Below are positions 23,419 to 31,778 of a DNA stretch of 34,926 bases, one piece after another. A model generated the notes under the pieces. It was not told the origin of the DNA, made no database searches, and worked only from the letters and a program-made list of their open reading frames with translations. The DNA is from Desulfosporosinus sp. (GTDB taxonomy: Bacteria; Bacillota; Desulfitobacteriia; Desulfitobacteriales; Desulfitobacteriaceae): contig JAIMKP010000019.1 in assembly GCA_020692355.1 (NCBI GenBank), positions 20,664-55,589 of the forward strand, in the 5' to 3' direction. Positions within the stretch are counted from its first letter, which is position 1. Each line of letters starts with the position of its first letter. Both the position numbers and the translations under genes were made by a program.

Positions 23419-24653
23419 GGGCTAGGCTCCCCTCTCTTTCTCTGCCGATTCTGTTTTAATCGAACTGATTTGAGGTAGGCTCGGTAAAATGCAAGGAGGA
23501 TAATGACTGTCAGGAGCGCCGCCAGGAGAAAAGCAGCCATGTAGACGTTTACGCTTCCGGTTTTTTCAGGAGGATCCACGCTATGATCCGCGAGCAGATC
23601 CACCCGATTGAGGAGAAACCCCCCTTCCCAAACTTGCACTTGGCCCAGCTTCTCCCCTTTTTTCACGGAATCCAGACCTTGGCGCAGATTGGAAAGCGTC
23701 ATTTTCAATCTGAGAGCGTCCGAACCCCGCCTTTGTGTTCGATAAATATCTTTTGCCAGCACTAGCCCAACTTCATCTTTTCCGATGGGCAGGCTGGAAA
23801 GCGTACTTCCTGCTTTCTGATACAAAGACGTATCGAAATTCTCAAATCCATAATTCAGAAGAGCCTGCATGTCAGAGAACATTTCCCCACCCGGTGATTT
23901 AAGGATCACCCCGACGACCTGTCTGCCGTTGCGTTCCGCCGAGGCCACGAGACAGTTCTGGGCCTGGGAGGTGTAACCTGTCTTCATCCCATTCACATTA
24001 GAATCCCGCGCTAAGAGCCTGTTTTCATTCACCATTAAGACAGGGGTGTTGGGTGTCGTTCGGGGAATCGGATGCGTCTTAGTTCGAGTATAACTGAGGA
24101 ACGTCGGGTTTTGATAAGCAACCCTCCCTAAAAGAGCTAGATCATGGGCGGTCGTGACATGTCCCTCAGCATTCAGACCGGTCGGATTGAGAAAATGCGT
24201 TCGCGTCATGCCAATTTCGACTGCACGGGCATTCATCATCTCGACAAACTGCGAAAGTGTACCCCCGACATGCTCAGCAACAGCCACAGCGGCATCATTA
24301 GCTGAATTGAGTAAGATGGCATACAGGAGATCCTTAAGTGGCATATGTTCCCCTTGCGCCAGATAGATTTGGGTGCCATAGACTTCTTGTCGATTCAATA
24401 ACGTAGGACCAGCTGTCACCATATCCTGCAGATTGCCCTGTTCCAAAGCCAAAAGAGCCGTCATGATTTTGGTCGTACTGGCTGGCGGGAGTTGTTCATC
24501 CGCATTTTTACTATAAAGCATCTGCCCGGACTGAACATCCAAAAGATAAGCAGCTTCTCCATGAATCACAGGAGCTTCCCCGGAAGCATACGCAGGAAAT
24601 GCCAACATCATTTCTACTACAAATGCCATAAACACAGCTGCAATGGATTTCAA
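23415..24653 (-). CDS. D-Ala-D-Ala carboxypeptidase (S11, DacF-like)
   Basis: A 412-residue exported penicillin-binding protein that trims the terminal D-Ala from peptidoglycan stem peptides. The signal peptide ends near AFPAYAS (residue 24). The active-site motifs are in order: STTK (nucleophile S59, K62), SAN in LLNSANDAA, and KTG in MKTGYTSQAQN. A C-terminal PBP5-type beta domain follows (about 280-370). A single membrane helix (MAAFLLAALLTVIILLAFY) and a basic tail anchor it outside the cell; most S11 enzymes use an amphipathic helix instead. Length and neighbours (YtvI-like) suggest a DacF-type sporulation enzyme. It is followed by ytvI with an ATGA overlap. Confidence 0.9.
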   Translation of the reverse strand: MKSIAAVFMAFVVEMMLAFPAYASGEAPVIHGEAAYLLDVQSGQMLYSKNADEQLPPASTTKIMTALLALEQGNLQDMVTAGPTLLNRQEVYGTQIYLAQGEHMPLKDLLYAILLNSANDAAVAVAEHVGGTLSQFVEMMNARAVEIGMTRTHFLNPTGLNAEGHVTTAHDLALLGRVAYQNPTFLSYTRTKTHPIPRTTPNTPVLMVNENRLLARDSNVNGMKTGYTSQAQNCLVASAERNGRQVVGVILKSPGGEMFSDMQALLNYGFENFDTSLYQKAGSTLSSLPIGKDEVGLVLAKDIYRTQRRGSDALRLKMTLSNLRQGLDSVKKGEKLGQVQVWEGGFLLNRVDLLADHSVDPPEKTGSVNVYMAAFLLAALLTVIILLAFYRAYLKSVRLKQNRQRKRGEPSP

Positions 24654-24680
24654 AAACTGAGTTCCCCCTCACGAAGTTCG

Positions 24681-25526
24681 TTATTTGCGTTGGTAGAATA
24701 AAGCAAGTGTTCCTGGCCCAGTATGGCTGCCAATGATGCAGCCAATATCACTATAGAGAATCTTGCCTACTGGGATGCGCTTTTGAATTTCCTCAGCCAA
24801 AGTCTGCGCATCATCCAGGCAATTCGAGTGCGAGATCGCGATGACCTGGTCTCCAGGCACAATCTCTTCTTCCATAACGTCAACTAACCGACGCATGGCA
24901 CTTCGACGTGAGCGAACCTTGCCAAAGGCTTCAATATTTCCCTCCTGAGTTATTTGAAGGAGCGGTTTGAGATCGAGCAGGTTGCCCACAAGTCCGGCCG
25001 TTTTGCTAACCCTTCCCCCTTTGACCAGGTATTCCAAGGTATCTGGGGTGAATATATAGCGCATGTGATCTCTGAGAGCAAGAATATAGGGTTGAGCTTC
25101 CTGCCATGATGCAAATTGCTTGAGTTTTTCACTGACTTGGAGGGCTAAAAGCCCATTCCCAAACGAGGCCCCACGGCTATCAATGACATGAACTTTATCC
25201 GGTGCGGAGCACCTGTCGCGAACCAACTGGGCCGTTGTGAAGGTCGCACTTAGCTGGGAAGATAGATGAATCGCGATAACCTCGTGCCCGGCGGCCAAGA
25301 TTTTTTCATAATGTTCAAGCAGGGTTTGGGGATTGGGTTGCGAGGTCTTGGGCAAATCGGCAAACGCCTTGAAGTTCGCATAAAACTCTTCCGGAAAAAG
25401 ATCCACACCTTCCAGAAATGTCTTGCCATCAATGGTCACCGGCATTGGCACAACATCAATCCCTGCAGCGAGGGCTAAAGGGCGCGGGATGTCGGCTGAA
25501 CTGTCAACCAATACAACCAGGGACAT
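24681..25526 (-). CDS. DegV-family fatty-acid-binding protein
   Basis: A 281-residue soluble protein. It starts MSLVVLVDSSADIPRPLA, then shows KTSQPNPQTLLEHYE and VIDSRGASFGNGLLALQ, the three DegV signature regions. DegV (FakB-type) proteins bind a long-chain fatty acid and present it to the kinase FakA. The second-domain motif ISHSNCLDDAQTLAEEI and the closing IGSHTGPGTLALFYQRK are also typical. No FakA is in the window. It has a 5' region carrying the dispersed repeat (25552-25611). It lies 28 bases before the carboxypeptidase start, so degV-dacF-ytvI may be one transcript. Confidence 0.9.
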   Translation of the reverse strand: MSLVVLVDSSADIPRPLALAAGIDVVPMPVTIDGKTFLEGVDLFPEEFYANFKAFADLPKTSQPNPQTLLEHYEKILAAGHEVIAIHLSSQLSATFTTAQLVRDRCSAPDKVHVIDSRGASFGNGLLALQVSEKLKQFASWQEAQPYILALRDHMRYIFTPDTLEYLVKGGRVSKTAGLVGNLLDLKPLLQITQEGNIEAFGKVRSRRSAMRRLVDVMEEEIVPGDQVIAISHSNCLDDAQTLAEEIQKRIPVGKILYSDIGCIIGSHTGPGTLALFYQRK

Positions 25527-25551
25527 GTAAGACCCCTCCTAAACTATCTTG

Positions 25552-25611
25552 ATCCTCGTTTAAGACGCCCACTTCTATAAAGCGGGCGTTCACTTGATAA
25601 CTCGTTCACTG
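25552..25611 (-). repeat. Dispersed leader repeat, copy B
   Basis: On the minus strand ACGCCCGCTT-TATAG-AAGTGGGCGT forms a 10-base stem (one G-U pair) and is preceded by CAGTGAACGAGTTATCAAG. It aligns with 21926-21984 and is the best-formed hairpin of the family. It lies in the 5' region of degV. Confidence 0.65.
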
Positions 25612-25663
25612 TTGATTATTCGGGAAGGAGCCGAATTTCTCCTGCTATTATGCCTTGTGTGAA

Positions 25664-25689
25664 ATAAAAAATGCCTGCCTAAAGCAGAC
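25664..25689 (-). terminator. Terminator after small ORF at 25731
   Basis: On the minus strand GTCTGC-TTTAG-GCAGGC is followed by ATTTTTTATT. It lies 42 bases past the stop of the small gene. Confidence 0.75.
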
Positions 25690-25730
25690 ACACATAAATC
25701 ATTTAAACCCGCAGGAACCAACTTAGGCTC

Positions 25731-25889
25731 CTAATGCAGAAGCTGCTGCACCATGACATGCTGTCCCAAAGAAGCCACCAAAGTTTGTACATCCTTTTGA
25801 TTCACTAAACGGTAATTGACTTCTTCCCCTTCAATCCAGGTTACTAAAAACATTGAAGCCACCACCCCGTCAAGTAATTCTGTATACAT
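25731..25889 (-). CDS. Small hypothetical protein
   Basis: A 52-residue reading frame from ATG 25889 (beginning MYTELLDGVVASMFLVTWIE). Starting at TTG 25916 it would have 61 residues (MYLNKEYGI first). I do not recognise a family. It is supported by a terminator directly downstream and by SD-like GGAAGGA copies upstream, 11 bases from the TTG. No ribosome binding site is clear for the ATG. It lies between degV and the M23 peptidase, with a terminator on both sides, so it should be its own unit. Confidence 0.45.
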   Translation of the reverse strand: MYTELLDGVVASMFLVTWIEGEEVNYRLVNQKDVQTLVASLGQHVMVQQLLH

Positions 25890-25925
25890 GATACCATATT
25901 CTTTATTCAGATACAAGGACTACTC

Positions 25926-25969
25926 GTCCTTCCAATGTCCTTCCAATGTCCTTCCAATGTCCTTCCAAT
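25926..25969. repeat. 11-base tandem repeat, four copies
   Basis: GTCCTTCCAAT is repeated exactly four times (25926-25936, -25947, -25958, -25969). On the minus strand each unit is ATTGGAAGGAC, so each copy carries a GGAAGGA resembling a ribosome binding site. It lies between the M23 peptidase terminator and the small gene. Confidence 0.95.
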
Positions 25970-25975
25970 CAACAA

Positions 25976-26000
25976 AAAGAGCGCCATTTAGGCGCTCTTT
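25976..26000 (-). terminator. Terminator after M23 peptidase gene
   Basis: AAAGAGCGCC-TAAAT-GGCGCTCTTT followed by TTTG on the minus strand, directly after the stop codon. It is immediately followed by the 11-base tandem repeat. Confidence 0.85.
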
Positions 26001-26002
26001 CT

Positions 26003-27448
26003 TTATGGCAAATAGCTCAACGGATTTAGCGTGCTACCGTTACTAATCACTTCAAAATGGAGGTGCGGTCCCGTGGTATTTCCCGTGACGCCCACCAAGC
26101 CAATGGTCTGTCCTTTGGCAACACGTTGGCCAACGGAAACCAAAAGCTGACTGGAATGGGCATATCGAGTCATGACCCCATTGCCATGATCGATTAAGAT
26201 CATTTTGCCGTACCCTCCGTCCCAACCAGCTGAGACGACCGTGCCTGCAGCTGCGGCCACATACGGATCCCCTACATCCCCAGCAATATCAACCCCCGAG
26301 TGGAAACTGCCCCAACGGGAACCATAATAAGAGTTGATATGCCCTTGAATGGGCCAGCTGAGTGCCGGGACATTTCCCGAGCCCCGGGAAGCGTAAGCAA
26401 CTGTAATACGGGCGGCAGGACCTTTGGCGACAACTTGGGTCACGGATTCTTTCACTACTTTTTCCGTGACCACTGATTTCGAGAGATCTTTGCCATTCTT
26501 ACGCTCATAAGCGTAAGTGACGACCTTGCTACCATCACTCCCCTGCTGTTTCACAACCGTCTGCCCCGCACCCAAACTCGTATCCGTTTTGCTCACAACA
26601 TCAAACGGTATGGTTTCGGTCGTAGTGTAAGTTCCCTTGCTCACGACAGTCATGAAAGGGTTTACGGTCACGAGCTTAATCACTTGGCCAGGTTTTATCA
26701 TCGTGTCTTCCGTCGTGCCAGGATTTCCTGCCAAGACATCTTTAGTTTTCATATCGTTTTTGCGGGCAATCAACCACCATGAATCATTTTGCTGAACCAC
26801 ATAATCCTTCGTCGTGGTTTTGCCAACCTTCAACATCGTTAAAACCTTTTCTGGGAGCAGAACCTGACCAGGATCGGTCTCCACCGGTTGAATCCCCACA
26901 TTCTCTGCAAGAGAGACCGAGGCTACTTGATTGTCCGAGCTAGGCTGAGCATAATAATCTTCGTAATCCTTGAGAATCTTCTGCGCATCCTCTTGGCGTG
27001 GAAGAACGGCAATGCTCTGTCCATCTACCGTAATTTCCCAGCCATCGACATAAGCACTCAGTTTCCCTTTGAGATCCTTAGGCTTAAGTTCTTGTTCCAG
27101 CCAAGTTATTTTTTTCACACGGGTTATTTGGAATTCAACCTTGTCGTGGGTTTTAGCTGCAATACCTAGGCTTTGTCCACGCTCATTAAGCAAACGATTC
27201 AGTAAGTCATTTCCAGCCTTTTCGCTGGCCACTAGGCCAAGACGCTGGCCATTAAGTACGAGATAGGCTGCCGAGACCGTAGTATTAACATAAATCGCTC
27301 CAGCCCCGATGGCAACAACCAAGGCCAAGGAAATTCCGAGAACAGCAGGGGATTTCCAAGAGACCTTTTGGCGCTGACGCATAGCCCAATTTACAGTTTC
27401 CCTGACTTTTTCCCTTATTTTTTCCTTTACTGCTTTAAAATCTTTCAT
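26003..27448 (-). CDS. LysM-G5-M23 cell-wall endopeptidase
   Basis: A 481-residue membrane-anchored murein hydrolase. A basic N-terminus (about 1-33) and one membrane helix (VLGISLALVVAIGAGAIYV) anchor it. A long extracellular part (55-205) follows. Then come a LysM repeat (YVVQQNDSWWLIARKNDMKTKDVLAGN), a G5 domain (TETIPFDVVSKTDTSLGAGQ) and a C-terminal M23 domain. The zinc site is seen in HSGVDIAGD and HLHFEV, with the framing AGTVVSAGWDGGYGKMILIDHGNG. This LysM/G5/M23 order is common in Clostridia and related to SpoIIQ/SpoIVFA-like and DipM-like wall enzymes. The likely role is cleavage of peptide cross-links at the wall. ATG 27448 has AAGGGGG upstream; a terminator follows the gene. Confidence 0.93.
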   Translation of the reverse strand: MKDFKAVKEKIREKVRETVNWAMRQRQKVSWKSPAVLGISLALVVAIGAGAIYVNTTVSAAYLVLNGQRLGLVASEKAGNDLLNRLLNERGQSLGIAAKTHDKVEFQITRVKKITWLEQELKPKDLKGKLSAYVDGWEITVDGQSIAVLPRQEDAQKILKDYEDYYAQPSSDNQVASVSLAENVGIQPVETDPGQVLLPEKVLTMLKVGKTTTKDYVVQQNDSWWLIARKNDMKTKDVLAGNPGTTEDTMIKPGQVIKLVTVNPFMTVVSKGTYTTTETIPFDVVSKTDTSLGAGQTVVKQQGSDGSKVVTYAYERKNGKDLSKSVVTEKVVKESVTQVVAKGPAARITVAYASRGSGNVPALSWPIQGHINSYYGSRWGSFHSGVDIAGDVGDPYVAAAAGTVVSAGWDGGYGKMILIDHGNGVMTRYAHSSQLLVSVGQRVAKGQTIGLVGVTGNTTGPHLHFEVISNGSTLNPLSYLP

Positions 27449-27488
27449 TCTGGCCCCCTTTCCTCATGCGTGGACAAAGTCTAGCCTA

Positions 27489-27759
27489 TTATAGCACTAA
27501 ATCGAATCGTATGAAAAGAAAAACATAAATTGTCCAATGTAGCACAACGATCGCTCCTGTTTCCACACTCCCGACATGATCAAGGTCGAAATGCTAAAAT
27601 AGCCAATATCCGTCCTTCCTGCCCGGTCAGACCCGTATCCACCAAAAAGGGCTGAGCACTCGTTATAAGATAGGAATGTGCGCCTTTGACACCATCGATT
27701 TGATGACTCAGCGCTATCTGTAATGAGCATAGACCCTCCCCCAAGTCCAATATTTTCAT
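27489..27759 (-). pseudogene. Decayed MBL-fold metallo-hydrolase
   Basis: From ATG 27759 the frame gives MKILDLGEGLCSLQIALS, then KGAHSYLITSAQPFLVDTG and LTGQEGRILAILA, the N-terminal strands of a metallo-beta-lactamase-fold hydrolase. It then hits a stop at 27580. In another frame, starting at 27593, comes HFDLDHVGSVETGAIVV, the metal-site HxxxDH-type motif that should follow. Roughly a dozen codons between the two are missing and the frame is shifted. The similarity ends about 20 codons later, so the rest of the gene is gone. There is no ribosome binding site. It is a remnant, not a working gene. Confidence 0.7.
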
Positions 27760-27802
27760 GGAAATATAAACTAGATTCGACAAAGCCGGAGAAAATTCCT
27801 GC

Positions 27803-27846
27803 CATTGGGAATACTATACTTACCCTAAAAGTGAACATTGGGAATA
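27803..27846. repeat. Direct repeat CATTGGGAATA, two copies
   Basis: The same 11 bases occur at 27803-27813 and 27836-27846, 33 bases apart (three helical turns), around a TATACT (27815-27820) upstream of the small gene at 27868. They may be paired regulator sites. Confidence 0.5.
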
Positions 27847-27867
27847 ACCGTAAGGAGGAGATACGCT

Positions 27868-28080
27868 TTGCCGGAACGCGTGCTGAAATATGGCGGAGTT
27901 AAAATCCGCAACATGGTACCGCCCGTAAAGATCAACCGCTTTGTCGAAAGCTTACCCCCTGACAAATGTGATTCTTTATTTGAAATCGCCACTGAACTTC
28001 AACATGCTGGGCTCATTAAAGTCTTAAATGACCGAACCCACTCTACGATTGACGAAGATACCGTGGATGACCAATTATAA
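27868..28080 (+). CDS. Small conserved-looking protein, unknown
   Basis: A 70-residue protein. The start is TTG 27868 with AAGGAGGAG seven bases before it; an in-frame start 30 bases earlier would sit before that site and is rejected. The product reads MPERVLKYGGVKIRNMVPPV, then a helical part (INRFVESLPPDKCDSLFEIATELQ) and an acidic tail (STIDEDTVDDQL). I do not recognise a family. The strong ribosome binding site and a strong terminator support it as a real gene. It is divergent from the MBL remnant and convergent with the DeoR-type regulator. Confidence 0.65.
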   Translation: MPERVLKYGGVKIRNMVPPVKINRFVESLPPDKCDSLFEIATELQHAGLIKVLNDRTHSTIDEDTVDDQL

Positions 28081-28104
28081 CCCAGACTCTCGACTTGAGT
28101 AAAC

Positions 28105-28141
28105 AAGCCGCCGTTTGCATTCCTGCAAGCGGCGGCTTTTG
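28105..28141 (+). terminator. Terminator after the small gene
   Basis: AAGCCGCCGTTTGCA-TTCC-TGCAAGCGGCGGCTT is a 15-base stem with one G-U pair, followed by TTTT. It lies 24 bases past the stop at 28080. Confidence 0.85.
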
Positions 28142-28176
28142 AGGTGGGGCTGCAATAATTTCGGTGAATACCTGTT

Positions 28177-28929
28177 TTACACTAAAAGAACCTCCACCCC
28201 CAAAGCTTCTAAGGCCTGGCGAGTTTCTTCGGGAAGACCGCTGTCTGTAACCAATTTATGGATATGATCCCACTGAGCGAAGGTATGGTAATAGACCTCA
28301 CCGATCTTCTTGCTGTGGACAACGAGAATCACTTCTCTTGCTGCCTCAATCATGGATTGCTTCACTTCCGATTCCAGCATGTTCGCAGTCGAAAGCCCCC
28401 GCTCCAGATCCACACCCGTCGCTCCCAAAAATAGCTTATTGGCATTAAAGTTGGTAAAACCAGAACGCGTAAGGGGGCCGACTAACGCGTAAGTCGTTCC
28501 CCTGAGTTCCCCGCCCGTGACCAGGACCGTAACCCCTTCACGTTCCCCCAGTATCCCGGCAATCGGTAAAGAATTGGTGATGACAACACACTTCTGCGTA
28601 ATGGCTTGAGCAACCGCCAACGTGGTTGTGCCCGCATCCAGAATCACCGAATCCCCTTCAGCGATCAAAGCAGCGGCCTTGGCCCCAATCGCAGCCTTTT
28701 CCCTTTCTGCCTCTCCAAGGCGTGCCAAAAACAGGGCATCCTGAGGCTGTGGTTCGAGGTAAAGTGCCTTTCCGTGTTCCCGCTGAATCAGACCAAGGGC
28801 TGACAAATGCCTGAGATCCCTGCGAATTGTCATTTCGGAAACCCCAAGGATTGTTGCTAATTCATTCACGGTGAGATGCCCATGCTCCTGGAGTAAGAGG
28901 CGAATCCCCTCTTGCCTCTCGTTCGTCAT
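28177..28929 (-). CDS. DeoR-family transcriptional regulator
   Basis: A 250-residue repressor of the DeoR/GlpR type. The N-terminal helix-turn-helix is the family signature (LTVNELATILGVSEMTIRRDLRHLSALGLIQREHGKA, about residues 18-54). The C-terminal sensor domain has GDSVILDAGTTTLAVAQAI and VFLGATGVD-like stretches that bind phosphorylated sugars. The ATG at 28929 has GAGGTGA upstream. It lies 33 bases after pyk in the same direction, so gap-pyk-deoR may be one transcript. Sensing of a phosphosugar and control of this same cluster is a reasonable inference. Confidence 0.9.
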   Translation of the reverse strand: MTNERQEGIRLLLQEHGHLTVNELATILGVSEMTIRRDLRHLSALGLIQREHGKALYLEPQPQDALFLARLGEAEREKAAIGAKAAALIAEGDSVILDAGTTTLAVAQAITQKCVVITNSLPIAGILGEREGVTVLVTGGELRGTTYALVGPLTRSGFTNFNANKLFLGATGVDLERGLSTANMLESEVKQSMIEAAREVILVVHSKKIGEVYYHTFAQWDHIHKLVTDSGLPEETRQALEALGVEVLLV

Positions 28930-28962
28930 TGTAATTTCACCTCACATACGCCCTCACCCAAG

Positions 28963-30696
28963 CTAGAGAATGCTCACAGCGCCTTCATATACAACGCCTG
29001 CTAAGGCATCAACGGTCAATATTTGTCCAGGCTTAATCAGGTTGAGAATGCCATGCGCTCCCACGATGGCGGGAATTCCAAACTGCAAGGCTGCAATTGC
29101 AGCATGAGATGTCATTCCGCCTTCTTCTACGACCAAGGCCCCAGCTTTGGTTAGCAGGGGTATGAAACTGGCATCGGTCATAGACGTGACGAGCACATCC
29201 CCTTCCTGAAACTCATCCGTCGGCCTAACAACAGGTCGAGCGTGCCCAGAATACGCTTTACGACCGAAACCAATCCCTTTAGCAAGCATGTTTCCGACAA
29301 CTTGAACTTTGATCATGTTCGTCGTTCCGGCTTTGCCTACTGGAACTCCGGCTGTGACAACCACGACGTCCCCACTCTGTACCAATCCTTTGGCGAAGGC
29401 TGTATTCACAGACACAGACAGGAGTTCGTCAGTCCCCGCGCTTTCAGGTACCAGTAAAGAAACTACCCCCCACGCTAAACTGAGCTGCCTTGCCACGGTA
29501 GGGAAGGGTGTAGCCCCAATGATCAAGGCCTTCGGGTGGTATTTAGAAATCATATACGGAGTCATTCCCGACTGGGTCGGGGTAAGAATGGCTGCCGCAT
29601 CCAGATCCTCGGCAATGGTATAGCTGGCATAACTGATCGCCTCGGCGACATTCAGCTGCGGATGCCGACTGGAACGGTTCTCCCAGTGTGCCCTTTCCGT
29701 ACGCAGGGCAATCTTGTCCATCATTTTGACCGCTTCAATCGGAAAACGCCCGGCAGCCGTCTCTCCGGACAGCATAATCGCATCAGCTCCGTCCAGAATG
29801 GCATTGGCGACATCACTCGCCTCCGCACGGGTCGGTCGTGGCTGCCGAATCATCGAATCAAGCATTTGTGTCGCCACAATAACGGGTTTCCCCCACAGGT
29901 TGCATTTACGGATCATCTCTTTTTGGTATACTGGCACCTCTTCGACCGGGATCTCCACCCCCAGATCCCCACGGGCCACCATCAAACCATCAGCTGCTTC
30001 TAATATGGAATCAATATTTTTAATCCCTTCCCGGCTTTCAATTTTAGCAATGATCTTGACATTGGCTCCAGCTTCCTCAACGACGCGGCGAACTGAGATA
30101 ACATCCTCCGCTTTGCGGGTAAAGGATGCCGCGATAAAATCAATTCCTTGGCTGATACCAAATTGTATATCCTCAATATCCCGCTCAGTGACCGCCGGGA
30201 GCCTGATTTCACTTTCTGGGACATTCAGTCCTTTTTGTGACTTCAGAATCCCCCCGTTGCGCACAACCGTGACAATCCGTTCATCTTCCGAGGACACAAC
30301 TTCCAGATCAATCTGTCCGTCATCAATCAAAATGTGGGATTTAAGTCCTACCTCGCGCCAGAGATCCTTATAGGTGACCCCAACCCGCTCAGTATCACCC
30401 AACTGCTTTAGGTCCGTATCCAGGACGAAAGTGGCTCCATTCACGAGTTCGACACCCTGTTCTGACACGATTCCAGTCCGGATCTCCGGCCCTTTCGTGT
30501 CGAGAAGAACAGCAAGGTGTTTTCCCAGTTTGGCGGCTTCTTCTTTTAAAACAGCAATGCGTGCCCCGTGCTCTTCATGGGTGCCGTGCGAGAAATTCAA
30601 ACGAGCTACATCCATGCCAGCCGTCAAGAGTTCTTGCACGCGCTCTCGGCTTTCGCTGGCCGGCCCGATGGTACACACAATTTTCGTCCTTCTCAT
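28963..30696 (-). CDS. pyk: Pyruvate kinase
   Basis: A 577-residue enzyme converting PEP and ADP to pyruvate and ATP. It has MRRTKIVCTIGPASESRE at the start, VARLNFSHGTHEEH, the active-site block MVARGDLGVEIPVEEVP and TRAEASDVANAILDGADAIMLSGETAAG. After the normal length (about 475) there is an extra C-terminal domain, with TSMTDASFIPLLTKAGALVVEEGGMTSHAAIAA, the PEP-utiliser swivelling type found in Bacillus-like pyruvate kinases; TSHAA contains the His position used in PPDK. The ATG at 30696 is chosen because AAGGAG precedes it. The longer reading (from 30816) would overlap the gap gene and lacks support. gap ends 20 bases upstream. Confidence 0.96.
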   Translation of the reverse strand: MRRTKIVCTIGPASESRERVQELLTAGMDVARLNFSHGTHEEHGARIAVLKEEAAKLGKHLAVLLDTKGPEIRTGIVSEQGVELVNGATFVLDTDLKQLGDTERVGVTYKDLWREVGLKSHILIDDGQIDLEVVSSEDERIVTVVRNGGILKSQKGLNVPESEIRLPAVTERDIEDIQFGISQGIDFIAASFTRKAEDVISVRRVVEEAGANVKIIAKIESREGIKNIDSILEAADGLMVARGDLGVEIPVEEVPVYQKEMIRKCNLWGKPVIVATQMLDSMIRQPRPTRAEASDVANAILDGADAIMLSGETAAGRFPIEAVKMMDKIALRTERAHWENRSSRHPQLNVAEAISYASYTIAEDLDAAAILTPTQSGMTPYMISKYHPKALIIGATPFPTVARQLSLAWGVVSLLVPESAGTDELLSVSVNTAFAKGLVQSGDVVVVTAGVPVGKAGTTNMIKVQVVGNMLAKGIGFGRKAYSGHARPVVRPTDEFQEGDVLVTSMTDASFIPLLTKAGALVVEEGGMTSHAAIAALQFGIPAIVGAHGILNLIKPGQILTVDALAGVVYEGAVSIL

Positions 30697-30715
30697 AATT
30701 TGCTCTCCTTCGGGT

Positions 30716-31726
30716 TTAGACTCCTTGGGCAGCAACAAAAGCCGCAAGGTCGACGATGCGATTGGAATAACCCCATTCATTATCGTACCAAGCCAGAACC
30801 TTGAGCATACGCTCACCCAACATCATGGTTGACAACCCATCCACAATAGAACTCGCCGGATTCCCAGTATAATCATGGGAGACAAGCGGCAGATCATTAT
30901 ATTCGAGATAACCTTTGAGTTTACCTGCTGCCGCCTCCTTAAATTTTGCATTCACTTCCTCAGCGGTTGTTGGTTTCTCAAGTAGGGCCACAAAATCCAC
31001 CAAGGAAACATCAGGAGTAGGAACCCGTACTGCCATTCCGTTCAATTTTCCTTTCAATTCGGGAAGAACCAAAGCCACAGCCTTCGCTGCACCCGTAGTG
31101 GTCGGAATCATCGACTGATAAGCAGCCCGTGCCCGCCGCCAGTCTTTATGCTCCAAATCAAGAATGCGCTGATCATTGGTCACAGAGTGGGTCGTTGTCA
31201 TCATGCCGTACTCAATACCGAATTCCTGTAACAACACCTTGGCCACGGGAGCCAGGCAGTTCGTTGTACAGGAGGCATTAGAGAGGATATGGTGCTGCTT
31301 GGGGTCATACTTATCCTCATTAACCCCCATGACAACGGTTAGGTCTTCATGCTTGGCTGGGGCTGAAATGACCACTTTTTTCGCTCCGGCCGCCAAGTGC
31401 TGACTCGCACTCTCTTTGTCCGTAAAGCGGCCTGTCGACTCGATAACAATATCAACCCCCAATTCCTTCCACGGTAGATTTTGAGGATTTTTTTCAGCCA
31501 GGATCTTAATGCGTTGACCATTCAGGATCATGGTATCTCCATCCAGTTCAATGTCATCCTGCCAAATTCCATGAATCGAATCAAAGCGGAACAGATGGGC
31601 CAGCAGTTCCGGGCTGCCCAAGTCGTTAACGGCTACAAATTCCAAGGGCAGATTCTTTTTCAAGGCAGCCCTAAGCGATAGTCTGCCGATGCGGCCAAAC
31701 CCATTGATTGCAACGCGAATACTCAT
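30716..31726 (-). CDS. gap: Glyceraldehyde-3-phosphate dehydrogenase
   Basis: A 336-residue glycolytic enzyme oxidising glyceraldehyde-3-phosphate to 1,3-bisphosphoglycerate. The Rossmann start [20 protein letters not shown], the catalytic Cys in [15 protein letters not shown], and the closing [15 protein letters not shown] are all present. An Asp in VAVNDLGSP points to NAD rather than NADP as coenzyme. ATG 31726 has GGGGGAGG upstream. It is the first gene of a gap-pyk-deoR cluster; pgk, tpi and eno are not adjacent, unlike many Firmicutes. A palindrome (31779-31792) at the promoter suggests repression. Confidence 0.97.
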   Translation of the reverse strand: MSIRVAINGFGRIGRLSLRAALKKNLPLEFVAVNDLGSPELLAHLFRFDSIHGIWQDDIELDGDTMILNGQRIKILAEKNPQNLPWKELGVDIVIESTGRFTDKESASQHLAAGAKKVVISAPAKHEDLTVVMGVNEDKYDPKQHHILSNASCTTNCLAPVAKVLLQEFGIEYGMMTTTHSVTNDQRILDLEHKDWRRARAAYQSMIPTTTGAAKAVALVLPELKGKLNGMAVRVPTPDVSLVDFVALLEKPTTAEEVNAKFKEAAAGKLKGYLEYNDLPLVSHDYTGNPASSIVDGLSTMMLGERMLKVLAWYDNEWGYSNRIVDLAAFVAAQGV

Positions 31727-31778
31727 GATGTTACCTCCCCCAATATAATGTTCGTTGTCACAGACTTGTCTTAGGTGT

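Noticed and set aside
25926-25969. CRISPR array
   Set aside because: The units are contiguous 11-base copies without spacers.
27497-27838. A 113-codon minus-strand reading frame
   Set aside because: Its sequence looks like no protein, and it is read in a third frame across the two MBL fragments. The decayed hydrolase explains the region better.
30697-30816. Forty-residue N-terminal extension of pyruvate kinase
   Set aside because: It overlaps the end of gap, and AAGGAG lies right before the ATG at 30696, where the normal pyruvate kinase start begins.
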